A stretch of 64,000 bases of DNA from Lotus japonicus (taxonomy: Eukaryota > Streptophyta > Magnoliopsida > Fabales > Fabaceae): positions 43,363,176-43,427,175 of the forward strand of contig NC_080046.1 in assembly GCF_012489685.1 (NCBI RefSeq). The letters are read 5' to 3'. This document shows, in pieces, positions 45,777-58,042 of this stretch. The notes under the pieces are model-generated. The model was not told the DNA's origin and searched no databases. It worked only from the letters and a program-made list of their open reading frames with translations. The position numbers and the translations under genes are program-made. Within the stretch, counting starts at the first letter, position 1. Every line of letters begins with the position of its first letter.

Positions 45777-46989
45777 TGAAGGTATGAAAAACGGTAGAAA
45801 GGGGGGGTTTGAATAACGTTTTCAGTACAAAACTTCCACCTTAAAGATTTTGACAAATCTTTCGAGAACTTAAGTGCTAAAGATAAGAGATAGAGAAGCA
45901 CACAAGGATTTTATCCTGGTTCACTTGATAAATCACTCAAGCTACTCCAGTCCACCCGTTAAGGTGATTTCTTCCTTCTTAGAATGAAGGCAATCCACTA
46001 ATCAGGTAAGAGTTACAACTGCACTTGAAACCTACAAGTGACTAACAATTACACTGACTTAGCTCACACTAAGATTCACTCTCTTAGTCTTCTCTAGGAT
46101 CCGATCAACCTTGATCTCCTAAAGGAACTAAACAAACTGTTTATCAAAGAAATGTTTACAAGAGATTTGCTTCTAAAAAGCTAATAGTAAACTCAATGAA
46201 TTTCAGATGAAAGAAAGCTTAGAATATTTTGAATATGTCTTGCGCGTATGTGTTACTTCTTCTCTTCTCCGCTTCTTTCAATCTTCAGCCTCTATATATA
46301 CTCCAAGGATTAAGGTTGAGCGTTGCATGGGAAATGCTACCGTTGGAGGGCAGTTCTGGAAAATCCAGCTTCTGCTGTGGCTGAGAACGTTAGGTAGGTC
46401 GTCAGGAAGGTACACTTGCTTTTGTACTTGGATAGCGACTTGACCTTTTAACCTAGGAGACTTCTGATCAGAGGAATGCTTCGTATTGGAACTTGTGAAG
46501 CCGGTTGATCAGAGTCGGAGGGAAAGCACAGATCCTCTGACCATTGTATCTTCTGATTCTGAACTCAGAGGGAAGAACATGGCCTTCAGAGTTTCTTGCT
46601 TCTGGACTTCAGAGTTTCCACTAATCAGCTTCTGGATCTTTAGAGTCTTCTACACCATCAGAACATCTGAACCTTCAGTGTTTCTTGGTTATCAGAACTT
46701 CTGGATCTTCAGAGCTTCTAGCGACTGAGTCCACATCAGAGTTTGTATAGCTTCAGAACTTCTGAAGCTTTTCCACTGTTCATACTGAACATGGTGAATG
46801 CGAAAGCGTTGCTTGGGTTACTCTTTATACACAGTGCTTCTGATTTGTGTGAGATTGAGTTGAGGTCAGAGCCTGTAAATAGCACACTCAGAAAAACACG
46901 TTAGAGTACCACAATTGTTCATATCAAAAGGTTAACTTGTAATCATCAAAACATAGAGTTGTACTACTCGATCAAAACTTGATCTTACA
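45777..46989 (-). repeat. 5' LTR of SIRE-A
   Basis: 1,213 bp, about 99.6% identical to the 3' LTR by visual count. On the minus strand it starts TGTAAGATCAAG and ends CATACCTTCA. The U3 part is full of short TCTGAAG/CTTCAGA words in both orientations. Confidence 0.94.
46293..46300 (-). promoter_or_regulatory. TATA box in the 5' LTR of SIRE-A
   Basis: TATATATA, in context CTTGGAGTATATATAGAGGC on the minus strand. It is conserved in the other LTR (35415-35422) and, as GGAGTATAAATAG, in the second SIRE copy (51190-51197), supporting it as the promoter of the genomic RNA. Confidence 0.75.
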
Positions 46990-47281
46990 ATAACACCAAC
47001 AAACCGCAAACTTCTAATGAAAATGATAAAGGATGCATCCATAATCCAACACTAAATTGGAGTGTGTAACTCTGCTACAAGCACAATGACAACTTCCAAT
47101 TCATACATCAAAAAACCCTAATTATAGTAGATAATAGAAGTAGAAATACAAATATCACATAGGTAACCATAATAAAAACAGAAAAAATGTGGAGGCTCTT
47201 GTTTATAAGACAACCTTCATCGTGCAATCCAGTGCAGGCTTGACAGTGCCTGCAGCTTCCTCTATTAAGTCATGGTAAACC

Positions 47282-50200
47282 TCATGCTACAATGTCATCA
47301 TCCGAGATAAGAATGATCTCGGAATCATGACCCACTTTAATCTCATCAACATGAAAATCATCCTCATGGATAACTTCAGACTTTAGAGGTTTATTCACAT
47401 CAAGAACATCAGTAGTTAGCTGAACAATTTCAGCACGCTTAATGGGTACAACTTCAACAGTAACCTGAGGCATATCTTCCTCCAAATTGATCACATGATT
47501 GATGTCATTCGCCTTGCCAACATATTCACAATCCAATTTGTTGTTATTCTCCTCATAAGACAGCACTTCTGATTTCATAACCACTCCTCCAACAGCCATG
47601 CCACCAAAATTGCAGACATTGATTGAGTTTCCTCCACCAGCAGCTACATATATCATGCTTGTGATCTGCTTCATGGCAGATTTAGTATCTTGATGAATAG
47701 GGCCTTCATCTACATCCATTCCAGTAGAGATAACATCAGATTGCATCTCAACCTCGCCACCATTAGTTTTAATAGAAGGGAGAACTTCTTCTTCTTCATC
47801 TGATTTGAAATCAGCCAACAACTTCCTTCGTAGGTAACAACTAGTTCTCAGTGGTAATTCCCTTCCACCTAGAGCAGAAGATTCAGCATTCGGGTACACA
47901 CTTTTATCCTTAGCCTTTGCAACATCTTCAAATTTGGTGAATGATGCTAAAAATAGCTCATGTAGTAAATGAACCATAAATGTAATTAGTGTGAGTTGCA
48001 TGTGCCAACTACAAAAGCCACCTACTTACTTAAGTATAATACAACAATAAGAATAGAAATTTGAATTGAGAACTTGTTTTCATTATTGATGAGGTTGGAA
48101 TTATTGATGAGGAAGGAATTCAACCTTATTGGATGTGACAACAACATCATGTTCATGAAACATTGCAATTATGTCTACATCAGTGCAAATGTTCATGACC
48201 TCAAAGCAATCATCCCTCTCAAACGTAACACCAACTTTGTTACAAACTTTGAACAACATCTCCTTGCCCGCAAGATGTTCTTCAATTTCATATGGGACCT
48301 CACCGGGAGGGATCACTTTTTTCTCCAGCTATTATGGATCGAATACTAATGTGAGAACAAAATCTTAAAGCTTGCTTAATCTCTTATGTACTTAGATAAT
48401 ATGATATGGAACCAGAATCAATTAAATAACCTTACTACAATAGAGTTGAGTAGCTCTTCACATAAGAACCTAGTTAGTTGTTCCGCATGAAGATCGCGTA
48501 TAACAAATACAACGCTATCGATCCCATCGAAAACCTCAAGTTTGAGTCTGAACCTATGTATAGTGAAAAGTAAAATAATAACCATTGTTGTTATCACTTG
48601 CCACTGCTGATATTTAATCTCTTTGTGTACTAAAGACATAAATAACAACACAATGCATTTAAATATGAAGAGAGTTGGCATATCAAACCGATTAATCAGT
48701 TGCTCAATTGATCGTCCGCATTTGGTGCATTCATACTTATCACCATTGACCCTAAGTTCAGTATAGCAGCGACATGATGGATAAGACCAATATCCATCCC
48801 GAAGTCCTCCAACACCCTGCTCAAGAATACAACAATTTCAGATTAAATGATTCTTCAATTAATGAACTCACAATTACTTCAAAAATCTGGAATTGTATAA
48901 AACTACCCGTTTTGTGTCAAGGAGTTGCATGATTGTTTTCTTAGGATCATTGACAAGCATGTCATGTCTTATATTGACAGGTTGGTTAGGCCGGATATAC
49001 CCTACAAGCTCATGGTAGTTAATTCCAAACCTCCGCATCCTACAATTAGAAATAGCTAACTTATATTTCAGGTGCTGATATTATTCAAAGTTCTAATTGT
49101 ACCAGCCAATAAAGGTCACGACAACTTACCTAAAGAAATTGTAATAAAAAATGACCTTTCGGTTAAGGAAGCTACTTCCTTCATGTTTGGGTCGATGAGA
49201 AGCTTAGATGCAATAGGGATACTCTGGATAAGGATGTTGTCTACAAAAAAAAGTAATAATAATTAGAGAGACAAAGTCAAATATAATGAGCTGATATAAT
49301 GACACTTAGAAAATTAAAATACAAAATGGAAAGAGTACTAACCTCTAAAGCTCCTCACTTTCACAAAATGTAAAACAATCACATGTTTTCTAGTCCAGTT
49401 TGAAGCAAGATATTCAACAAGTGTGTCAACAATGTTTCAAACCAAAAAGCATCCAATCATTCCCCTGTAAATTAAACCAAATACCAGATGAAATTATGAC
49501 AAAAAAAATATATAAAAAGGACAAATGGAATGCAATCAGTTCAGAAAAATAATTATGATAATTCATAATATAATAAGGATTATAGGATAATGATGTAAAT
49601 GTGTTGCATGAATGAATTAAAGAAACATATGTAGACTATAGAGTAAAGTATCAAGATATGCAGACATGCATAAGTACAACATATATAAATAAATACACAT
49701 GAAAAAAGAAATGAATGGAGTATTGGGTGAGAAACCACAGTACCATGAATCCTGGAGTTGAATGATTAACATCTTGATTATTGTGCCATCAGGAATGAAG
49801 AGATTTACATTTGAGACATCATAGACAACTCCAACACATTCTGCAACATAAGTGCTGAAAAATATAAGTTCCTTTATGACCATGAATATGATGTTTGGAA
49901 GACAATAACAACTTACCAATAAAGTGATTAATAGTATCCCTTTGAGCAGCAATGAAGGGGGTATTGACAAAGGATCAACCATGTCGGCGGGTGCATACAT
50001 AAAATGATTGAACAATTTGGGTGCAAGTGTGGAAGATTATTAGCTTGAAATCATGGGTGGTGAAATGAATGGAATTGTTACCAACAACCCTGAAATTGGT
50101 GAACATATAAACCTTCCCAGCTTGAATTTAGGTGCAAGTGTGGAAGATTAGCTTGAAATCATGGGTGGTGAAACGAATGGAATTGTTAGAAACAACCCTG

Positions 50201-50501
50201 AAATTGGTGAACCTATAAACCTTCCCAGCTTGAATGCCGCAGGTCAATAGATGTTTCATACAAGTAGATGCTTGAATCTTAGTCCTTTGTAGCAATATGT
50301 TTAAAATAATCAATTAAAGGCATTCATGACCATTGTACAATATAAGAAAAAAGTGATATGTGACATTGTTTTGTGATTGCTATTTGAAATGAAAAGAGTC
50401 AAAGTTTTCACAATTACCATTCTATCAATTAAGACCATGTCTAGATAAAATGGAGCTGAGTTGTTAGCCTCAAATGCAATCCTCCATATTGAAGTCACCC
50501 T
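47282..50501 (-). pseudogene. Replication protein A 70-kDa (RPA1)-like gene, broken
   Basis: Minus-strand pieces in RPA70 order: DBD-A start VTSIWRIAFEANNSAPFYLD (50501-50418); GKVYRFTNFRVVSNNSIRFT (about 50285-50131); TPFIAAQRDTINHFI (to about 49909); CVGVVYDVSNVNLFIPDGTI (about 49845-49741); the C-terminal OB fold with zinc ribbon WSYPSCRCYTE...YECTKCGRS (about 48825-48690) and LEVFDGIDSVVFVIRD; EVPYEIEEHLAGKEMLFKVC and DIIAMF (48316-48150); and a polar acidic tail (48001-47282, TSCYLRRKLLADFKSDEEEE). RPA70 binds single-stranded DNA in replication and repair; legume genomes carry many short paralogues. Defects: the 5' end is cut at 50502 by an LTR, an in-frame TGA precedes SFVNTPFIAAQR near 49978, and one exon is partly duplicated in tandem. 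A Helitron-borne RPA is possible but no helicase is nearby. Confidence 0.72.
50020..50238 (-). repeat. Tandem duplication within the RPA-like gene
   Basis: About 107 bp starting GGTGCAAGTGTGGAAGATTA and ending CTTCCCAGCTTGAAT occurs twice in a row (50020-50128 and 50131-50238) with a few substitutions. It duplicates coding sequence for the TNFRVVSNNSI region and would disturb the reading frame. Confidence 0.85.
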
Positions 50502-51709
50502 TGTAAGATCAAGTTTTGATCTAGTAGTACAACTCTATGTTTTGATGATTACAAGTTAACCTTTTGATATGAACAATTGTGGTACTCTAACGTGTTTTTC
50601 TGAGTGTGCTATTTACAGGCTCTGATCTTGATTCAGTCTCACACAAATCAGAAGCATTGTGCATAAAGAGTGACCCAAGCAACGCTTTCGCAACATCTAT
50701 GTTCACTATGAACAGTAGAAACGCTTCAGAAGATATGAAGTTATACAAGCTCTGATACAGACTCAGCCACTAGAAGTTCTGAAGATCCAGAAGTTCTGAC
50801 AACCAAGAAACTCTGAAGGTTCAGATGTTCTGATGGTGTAGAAGACTCTGAAGATCCAGAAGCTGAACAGTGGAAACTCTGATGTCCAGAAGCAAGAAAC
50901 TCTGAAGACCATGTACTTCCCTCTGAGTTCAGAATCAGAAGATACAACGGTCAGAGGATCTGTGCTTTCCCTCTGACTCTGATCAACCGGCTTCACAAGT
51001 TCCAACATGAAGCATTCCCCTGATCAGAAGTCTCCTAGGTTTAAAGGTCAAGTCGCTATCCAAGTACAAAAGCGAATGTACTTTCCTAACGACCTACCTA
51101 ACGTTCTCAGCCACAGCAGAAGCTGGAATTTCCAGAACTGCCCTCCAACGGTAGCATTTCCATGCAACGTTCAACCCTAATCCTTGGAGTATAAATAGTG
51201 ACTGAAGATTGAAAGAAGCGGCTAGAAGCATTCACATACGCGCAAGAAATATTCAAATTCTTCTAAGCTTTCTTTCATCCTGAATTTCATTGTGTTTACT
51301 ATAAGCTTTTTAGAAGCACTTTCTTTGTAAACAAGAACTTCATATACAGTTGTATAGTTTTCCTTTAGGAGATCAAGGTTGATCGGATCCTAGAGAAGAC
51401 TAAGAGAGTGAATCTTAGTGTGAGCTAAGTCAGTGTATTGTTAGTCACTTGTAGGTTTCAAGTGCAGTTGTAACACATACCTGATTAGTGGATTGCCTTC
51501 ATTCTAAGAAGGAAGAAATCACCTTAACGGGTGGACTGGAGTAGCTTGAGTGATTTATCAAGTGAACCAGGATAAAATCCTTGTGTGCTTTTCTATCTCT
51601 CGTCTTTAGCACTTTGTTCTCGAAAAGATTTGTTAAAATCTTCAAGGTGGAAGTTTTATCTTGAAAACGTTATTCAAACCCCCCCTTTCTACCGTTTTTC
51701 ATACCTTCA
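50502..51709 (+). repeat. 5' LTR of SIRE-B
   Basis: 1,208 bp from TGTAAGATCAAG to CATACCTTCA, the same ends as the SIRE-A LTRs in inverted orientation. It has a TATA box GTATAAATAG at about 51190. Being the only LTR left, it cannot be dated internally. Confidence 0.92.
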
Positions 51710-51781
51710 ATTGGTATTAGAGCGCAAGTTCTGATTACCACACCTAACAGTGTTCAGTGATCCGGGCCGGTGTGAAAAACA

Positions 51782-53689
51782 ATGGCTACCACCAGTGAAA
51801 CACAGAAAGATGGATACAACGCAAAGCCTCCTATGTTCGACGGTCAAAGGTTCGAGTATTGGAAAGATAGACTCGAAAGTTTCTTTCTGGGTTTTGATGC
51901 AGATCTCTGGGATATTATTGTGGATTGCTATGAGCGTCCAGTCGATGCAGATGGCAAGAAGATTCCAAGGTCAGAGATGACTGCAGATCAAAAGAAGCTG
52001 TACTCACAACATCACAAAGCAAGAGCAATTCTTCTAAGCACTATTTCTTATGAAGAGTACCAGAAGATTACAGATCGTGAGTTTGCAAAAGACATTTTTG
52101 AATCTCTGAAGATGTCTCATGAAGGAAACAAGAAAGTTAAAGAATCAAAGGCATTGTCTTTGATCCAAAAGTATGAATCCTTCATCATGGAGCCAAATGA
52201 GACCATTGAAGAAATGTTCTCCAGATTTCAGTTGCTTGTAGCTGGAATACGACCTCTCAACAAAAGCTACACAACAAAAGATCATGTCATAAGGGTCATC
52301 AGGTGTCTTCCTGAAAGCTGGATGCCTTTAGTGACATCAATTGAGCTCACAAGAGATGTTGAGCATATGAGTTTAGAAGAACTCATTATCATTCTGAAAT
52401 GCCACGAGCTGAAGCGTTCTGAGATGCAAGATCTGAGGAAAAAGTCTATAGCCTTGAAATCCAAATCTGAAAAGGCTAAGACTGAGAAGTCAAAGGCTCT
52501 GCAAGCTGAAGCAGAAGAATCTGAAGAAACATTAGAAGATTCTGATGAAGATGAGCTGACTCTGATCTCCAAGAGACTCAACCGCATCTGGAAGCACAGG
52601 CAGAGCAAGTACAAAGGCTCTGGAAAGGCAAAAGGAAAGTCTGAATCCTCAGGCCAGAAGAAGTCATCAATTAAGGAAGTCACATGCTTTGAGTGCAAAT
52701 AATCAGGGCACTACAAAAGTGACTGTCCAAAGTTGAAGAAGGACAAGAAGCCAAAGAAGCACTTCAAGACAAAGAAGAGTCTGATGGTGACATTTGATGA
52801 ATCAGAGTCAGAGGATGTTGACTCTGATGGTGAAGTCCAAGGACTCATGGCTATTGTCAAAGACAAAGGAGCAGAGTCAAAGGAAGCTGTTGACTCTGAC
52901 TCAGAATCAGAAGGAGATCCTAACTCAGACGATGAAAATGAGGTATTCTCTTCTTTCTCTACCTCTGAACTGAAACATGCCTTGTCTGATATCATGGATA
53001 AGTATAACTCTTTATTGTCTAAGCATAAGAAGCTGAAAAAGAACTTATCTGCTGTTTCCAAGACTCCTTCTGAACATGAGAAAATTATTTCTGATTTGAA
53101 AAATGATAATCATGCTTTGATCAATTCTAACTCTGTGCTTAAGAACCAGATCGCTAAGTTAGAAGAAATAGTTGCTTGTGATGCCTCTGATAGTAGAAAT
53201 GAATCTAAGTATGAAAAGTCTTTTCAAAGATTCCTGGCTAAGAGCGTAGATAGAAGCTTAATGGCTTCAATGATCTATGGCGTAAGCAGAAATGGAATGC
53301 ATGACATTGGCTATTCTAAACCAATTAGAAATGAGCCCTCTGTGTCTAAAGCTAAATCTTTGTATGAATGCTTTGTTCCCTCTGGTACCATATTGCCTGA
53401 CCCTTTACCTGCTAAAGTTGTTAAAACCCCTCTTAAAAAGGGATCTTTCTCCATGTCTAAATATCATGCAAAAATTCCTTTACATTATCATGTTGAGAAA
53501 CCCAAGGTGATCAGAACCTCTGGGGTAACTAACAAGAGAGGACCCAGAAAGTGGGTACCTAAGGACAAGATTATCTATGTTGCAGATATTCTTGATAGCT
53601 CCACTGAAACACCAATCATGGTATCTGGACAGTGGATGCTCGCGTCACATGACGGGAGAAAGGCGTATGTTCCAAGAGCTAAAACTTAA
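51782..53689 (+). pseudogene. SIRE-B gag, one nonsense mutation
   Basis: Same length and domain order as SIRE-A gag, starting MATTSETQKDGYN. A G-to-T change turns the Glu codon of the zinc knuckle (CFECKE) into TAA at 52700-52702, cutting the finger after two of its cysteines; the frame then continues open to 53689. The C-terminal end KAYVPRAKT and its 113-nt overlap with pol are kept. Confidence 0.9.
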
Positions 53690-55514
53690 GCCTGGAGGCG
53701 AAGTTGGCTTTGGAGGAAATGAAAAGGTCCTTGAGAAATTTGCAGATTTAAGTATAAATGTTTCTGACAAAGGCAAAGCTCCAGAGGAAGCTGAGCCAGA
53801 GGAAGATGAACCAGAAGAAGAAGCTGGTCCCTCTGATTCACAAACTCTGAAGAAGAGCAGAATCACTGCAGCTCACCCTAAGGAATTGATTCTGGGCAAC
53901 AAAGATGAACCAGTCAGAACCAGATCAGCCTTCAGACCCTCTGAAGAGTCTCTGCTCAGTCTGAAAGGATTGGTGTCCTTAATTGAACCCAAGTCCATAG
54001 ATGAAGCTCTTCAGGACAAGGATTGGATTCTGGCCATGGAAGAAGAATTGAATCAATTATCCAAGAACGATGTTTGGAGCTTAGTGAAGAAGCCGGAGAG
54101 TGTCCATGTAATTGGAACAAAATGGGTGTTCAGAAACAAGCTGAATGAGAAAGGAGATGTAGTCAGAAACAAGGCAAGGCTAGTTGCACAAGGCTACAGC
54201 CAGCAGGAAGGAATAGACTACACAGAAACGTTTGCTCCTGTAGCAAGACTAGAAGCAATCAGATTGTTGATCTCCTTCTCAGTGAATCACAACATAGTTC
54301 TTCATCAGATGGATGTGAAGAGTGCCTTCCTAAATGATTATATTTTAGAGGAAGTCTATGTTCATCAACCCCCAGGTTTTGAAGATGAAAAGAAACCAGA
54401 CCATGTGTTCAAATTGAAGAAATCACTCTATGGTCTGAAGCAAGCTTCCAGAGCATGGTATGAGAGACTCAGCTCATTCCTTCTGGAGAATAAGTTTGTA
54501 AGGGGTAAAGTAGATACAACTCTCTTTTGAAAAACTTATAAAGATGATATCTTAATTGTGCAAATCTATGTTGATGATATTATATTTGGTTATGCTAATC
54601 AATCTCTATGCAAAGAATTTTCTGAGATGATGTAGGCTGAATTTGAGATGAGTATGATGGGAGAACTAAAGTACTTTATGGGAATACAAGTTGATCAAAC
54701 ACCAGAAGGAACATATATCCATCAGAGCAAGTACACTAAAGAACTTCTGAAGAAGTTCAACATGCTGGAATCTACAGTGGCCAAGACTTCAATGCATCCT
54801 ACATGCATTCTGGAGAAAGAAGATGCAAGTGGTAAAGTTTGTCAGAAGCTTTATCGTGGTATGATAGGATCTCTTCTATATTTAACTGCATCTAGGCCAG
54901 ATATATTATTTAGTGTTCACTTATGTGCTCGTTTCCAATCAGATCCACGGGAAACCCACTTAACTGCTGTTAAGAGGATCCTAAGGTATCTGAAAGGCAC
55001 CACTAACCTTGGCTTGATGTATAAGAAAACATCAGAGTATAAGCTTTCAGGTTATTGTGATGCTGATTATGCTGGAGATAGAACAGAGAGAAAAAGTACT
55101 TCTGGAAATTGTCAATTTCTGGGAAGTAATCTAGTCTCATGGGCAAGCAAGAGGCAATCAACCATTGCACTATCCACTGCAGAGGCAGAATATATCTCAG
55201 CAGCAATATGCAGCACCCAGATGCTCTGGATGAAACATCAGCTGGAGGACTATCAGATCTTTGAGAGCAATATCCCAATCTATTGTGATAACACTGCTGC
55301 AATTTCATTGAGTAAGAATCCTATCTTACATTCAAGGGCAAAGCACATTGAGGTAAAGTATCACTTTATTAGAGATTATGTACAGAAGGGCGTACTTCTT
55401 CTGAAGTTTGTTGATACTGACCATCAATGGGCAGATATCTTTACAAAGCCCTTAGCAGAGGATATATTTAATTTTATTCTGAAAAATCTGAATATGGACT
55501 TTTGTCCAGAGTGA
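53577..55514 (+). pseudogene. SIRE-B pol remnant, integrase deleted
   Basis: The frame starts upstream of [13 protein letters not shown], then at about 53727 GFGGNEK joins directly to [12 protein letters not shown], skipping roughly 1.18 kb of SIRE-A (the rest of protease, HHCC finger and whole integrase). Reverse transcriptase and RNase H follow with a TGA at 54528-54530 (Cys codon) and a TAG at 54633-54635 (Gln codon). YVDD and the RNase H residues remain. It cannot produce an integrating element by itself. Confidence 0.9.
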
Positions 55515-55959
55515 AGATGGATCAGAACCTCTGACTATGATACTTCTTGATCAGAAGATGTCTAGTCCAGAAGGTAACTCCATCAGAGTGTATGTACCCA
55601 TTGGTGCTGACTCTGAAGCTGAGACATTAACACGTGTATCAGTATCTCTGATGCATAGTTCCTTGTGCCCGTGTGACAGTCTGTCATAATGTGTGTAGAT
55701 GTGCTTCTCTCCTGTGTGTGATACGTGTATTTACTGTTACTATGATGTCTTTAATTTTTAACCGTTGATTTTAATTTGCTTTTTGAATCAACAACGGTTA
55801 TTTGTCAAAACCCACTATACACACACGATCTCCTACACTTTCGGTTTTTACTCTCTTTCTTCTGCATTTTCAAAAAACCGCTTACCCACGATCTCTCTCT
55901 CGCTCTCTATTCATCTTTCAACTTCATCTTCTACCCCAAAACCTTCAACCGCTCCAACA

Positions 55960-57144
55960 ATGGTGAGACAAACTAGAAACGAAGCTGCCGAAGCAACCAG
56001 GTTCTCTCACATGGTAGTGGGTCAAGCTACAGACCAATTGGGTCCTGAAGCTCCTGCTCAAGGTCAAGGTCAAGAGCAAGTAATTCCGATTGCAGAACGG
56101 GGCTGTGCCGTTCATTGTGTTTACGCTCCTGAAGAACTTCAAGTACTGGCAGAATGGAGATTCGACCTCGACAATCTTGCTGCAAATGGGTATGATCTTC
56201 GTCCTGAAGTCCGTGTTCAAGGCTGGGAAAATTACTTCAACAGGCTTCGAGGACCGGTGTACGACAAATTGGTCAAGGAATTATGGAAGCACGCTGACTG
56301 CGATGACACTCAGGTGGTCTCCCACATTGCTGGTAGGAGGATCATAATTACTGAGAAGTCTTTCGTGAATCTGCTGGGTGCAGAGACTGCACATGGGTAT
56401 CGATTCCAACTCACTGAGTCGAAGCTGAAACCCAAAACGAAGGATGAGACCAACAAGGCCCTGTACACCACATACAAACCGGGCAAGACTGATTACAAGG
56501 TGGTGGATCTTCATCCCAAGCTCAGAATCTGGCACAAGATTCTGCTGCACTGTATCAACCAGAGGCCAAAGGGCAGTTCCCCAGATTACATCAACTTCAG
56601 CCAGAAGGCGATGTTGTTCTTCATCCAAGACAAGACGAAGATCTGTCTCCCTTTCTTCCTGTTCTCATACCTGAAGGAATGTATCAGGAAATCAAGAACA
56701 ATTGCCTCCATCAAGTCAGCAATCAAGTATATCCCTTTTGGGAGATTGTTCTCCGATCTCTTCATTGAGAGCAACCTTGTGCAAGATCTGGTCAATGCGG
56801 GATGCGTAGAGGACTTGACCACCATTGTCAGTGATGTCTTCACTGCCAATTCTCTGAAGAAGATGGGTTTAGTCCAGAAGAAAATTGCCCCATCTCTGCT
56901 ATGCTCAAACGATCCACAAACCCACTCACTCCCATTCCTGAATCCCAACCAGCTGCACAAACCACCTCTCAACCTAATTCACCCCGGTCTTCATTTTTCC
57001 AACCTTCTCCAAACGAAGCACCTCTCTGGAATATGCTTCAGAACCAACCTACCGGACCCTCTGATCCAACCTCACCTATTACCATTCAATACAATCCAGA
57101 ATCTGAACCTCTTACTCTTGAACCTGAACTCACAATTCCTGTTC
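55960..57144 (+). pseudogene. SIRE-B env-like gene, internal deletion and 3' truncation
   Basis: Starts MVRQTRNEAAEATRFSHMVV and follows SIRE-A closely through KKMGLVQKKIAP, at about 56890. There some 480-500 bp are missing relative to SIRE-A and the frame changes. The correct continuation, SAMLKRSTNPLTPIPESQPA, is then in another frame from about 56897. Similarity to SIRE-A ends near 57144 at the hAT junction. Confidence 0.85.
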
Positions 57145-58040
57145 AAGCTTTACAAAGAACATCAGTTATCCCCATAATCTCTTTCATCAAATGCAAGATG
57201 AGTATAAACTCAAATGAGGTCAAGCTACAATGAGCACTATCAGCATCACCACATTGAGAATAATTTTTTTCAAGAACAGAATAAGTTGCACCATAAATTT
57301 TTATCAAACTAAAAATGGAAGAGAAATGAGAACTCCAACGAGTATCACAAGCTCGTTTCAAAGTACCAACTTGATTTGCCCCTTTACCAGTTTCAAGCTC
57401 ATCAAACTCTAACAAATGTGCAATTTCATCTAACACAACAGCTTGCAACTCATCATGGCGCTTACTAGAAGAGCAAACAATATTGACAATGAAAGTCAAT
57501 TTTGAAAAAATTGATGAATTGAAATAGCTTTCTCTTGATGCAGAAACCAAGGCAAGTTGTAATCGATGAGCAAAACAATGAACATAATATGCATAAGGGC
57601 AATCATTCTAAAATAATGCTTGAAGTCCATTGCATTCTCCTCTCATATTACTACCACCAGCATAACCTTGACCACGAATGTTGGTAACATTAAGATCATG
57701 CAGAGAAAGTATAGCACATAATTCTTCCTTAAGAGTTAATGATGTAGTGTCTTTCACATGCAAAATATCAAAAAACCTCTCTTGTATGAAACCATTTCTA
57801 TCAACAAATCTAAAAACAAGCGCCATTTGTTCCTTTTTTGATTCATCACGAGTTTCATCAACAATTATGCAAAATTTGGAATCCCCAATTTCCACACGGA
57901 TATGGTTTTTCACTTTACTAGCAAGAATATGCAAGATCTCCTTTTGAATTTTTGGTGAAATATATTTGGAACTATATGGAGAATTTTCCAACACAACTTT
58001 TACAACTTCATCATTGAGTAGATAATGCAATGGTAGCATC
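57145..58040 (-). pseudogene. Internal fragment of a hAT-family transposase (DUF4371 / hAT-like)
   Basis: About 300 codons in one minus-strand frame with a single TAG at 57608-57610: NDEVVKVVLENSPYSSKYIS, EILHILASKVKNHIR, KFCIIVDETRDESKKEQMAL, FFDILHVKDTTSLTLKEELC, RGQGYAGGSNMRGECNGLQA, CPYAYYVHCFAHRLQLALVS, CDTRWSSHFSSI and LTSFEFILILHLMKEIMGIT. These are the catalytic-core motifs of plant hAT/'zinc finger MYM-type-like' transposases (DETRDES, HCFAHRLQL, DTRWSSH). Both N-terminal zinc finger and C-terminal dimerisation domain are absent, and no terminal repeats are seen, so both ends are broken joints with neighbouring retrotransposons. Confidence 0.85.
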
Positions 58041-58042
58041 AT

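Larger units (their letters stand above)
34898..46989 (-). mobile_element. Full-length SIRE/Maximus-type Ty1-copia retrotransposon (SIRE-A)
   Basis: A 12,092-bp element with two LTRs of about 1.2 kb, TG...CA ends on the minus strand, and a perfect 5-bp duplication ATAAC at 34893-34897 and 46990-46994. Order along the minus strand: 5' LTR, primer-binding site for initiator tRNA-Met, gag, pol (protease, integrase, reverse transcriptase, RNase H: the copia order), env-like gene, polypurine tract, 3' LTR. The third gene after pol and the large size place it in the SIRE/Maximus lineage. By eye the LTRs differ at only about five places (one is the length of a G-run), so the insertion is young. All three main frames are open. 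Confidence 0.94.
50502..57144 (+). mobile_element. Second SIRE-type element (SIRE-B), decayed and truncated
   Basis: Plus-strand relative of SIRE-A: 5' LTR, mutated primer-binding site TGGTATTAGAGC at 51712, gag with one stop, pol missing the integrase, and an env-like gene with an internal deletion. It stops at about 57144 inside the env-like gene, where an unrelated hAT fragment begins; polypurine tract and 3' LTR are absent. Divergence from SIRE-A is several percent in the LTR and coding parts, so it is older. It inserted into the RPA-like gene; the 5-bp flank ACCCT (50497-50501) has no partner because the other end is lost. Confidence 0.9.

Noticed and set aside
47282..50501. Interpretation of the RPA-like gene as part of an autonomous Helitron
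   Set aside because: No Rep/helicase sequence, no TC start and no hairpin-CTRR end were found around it.
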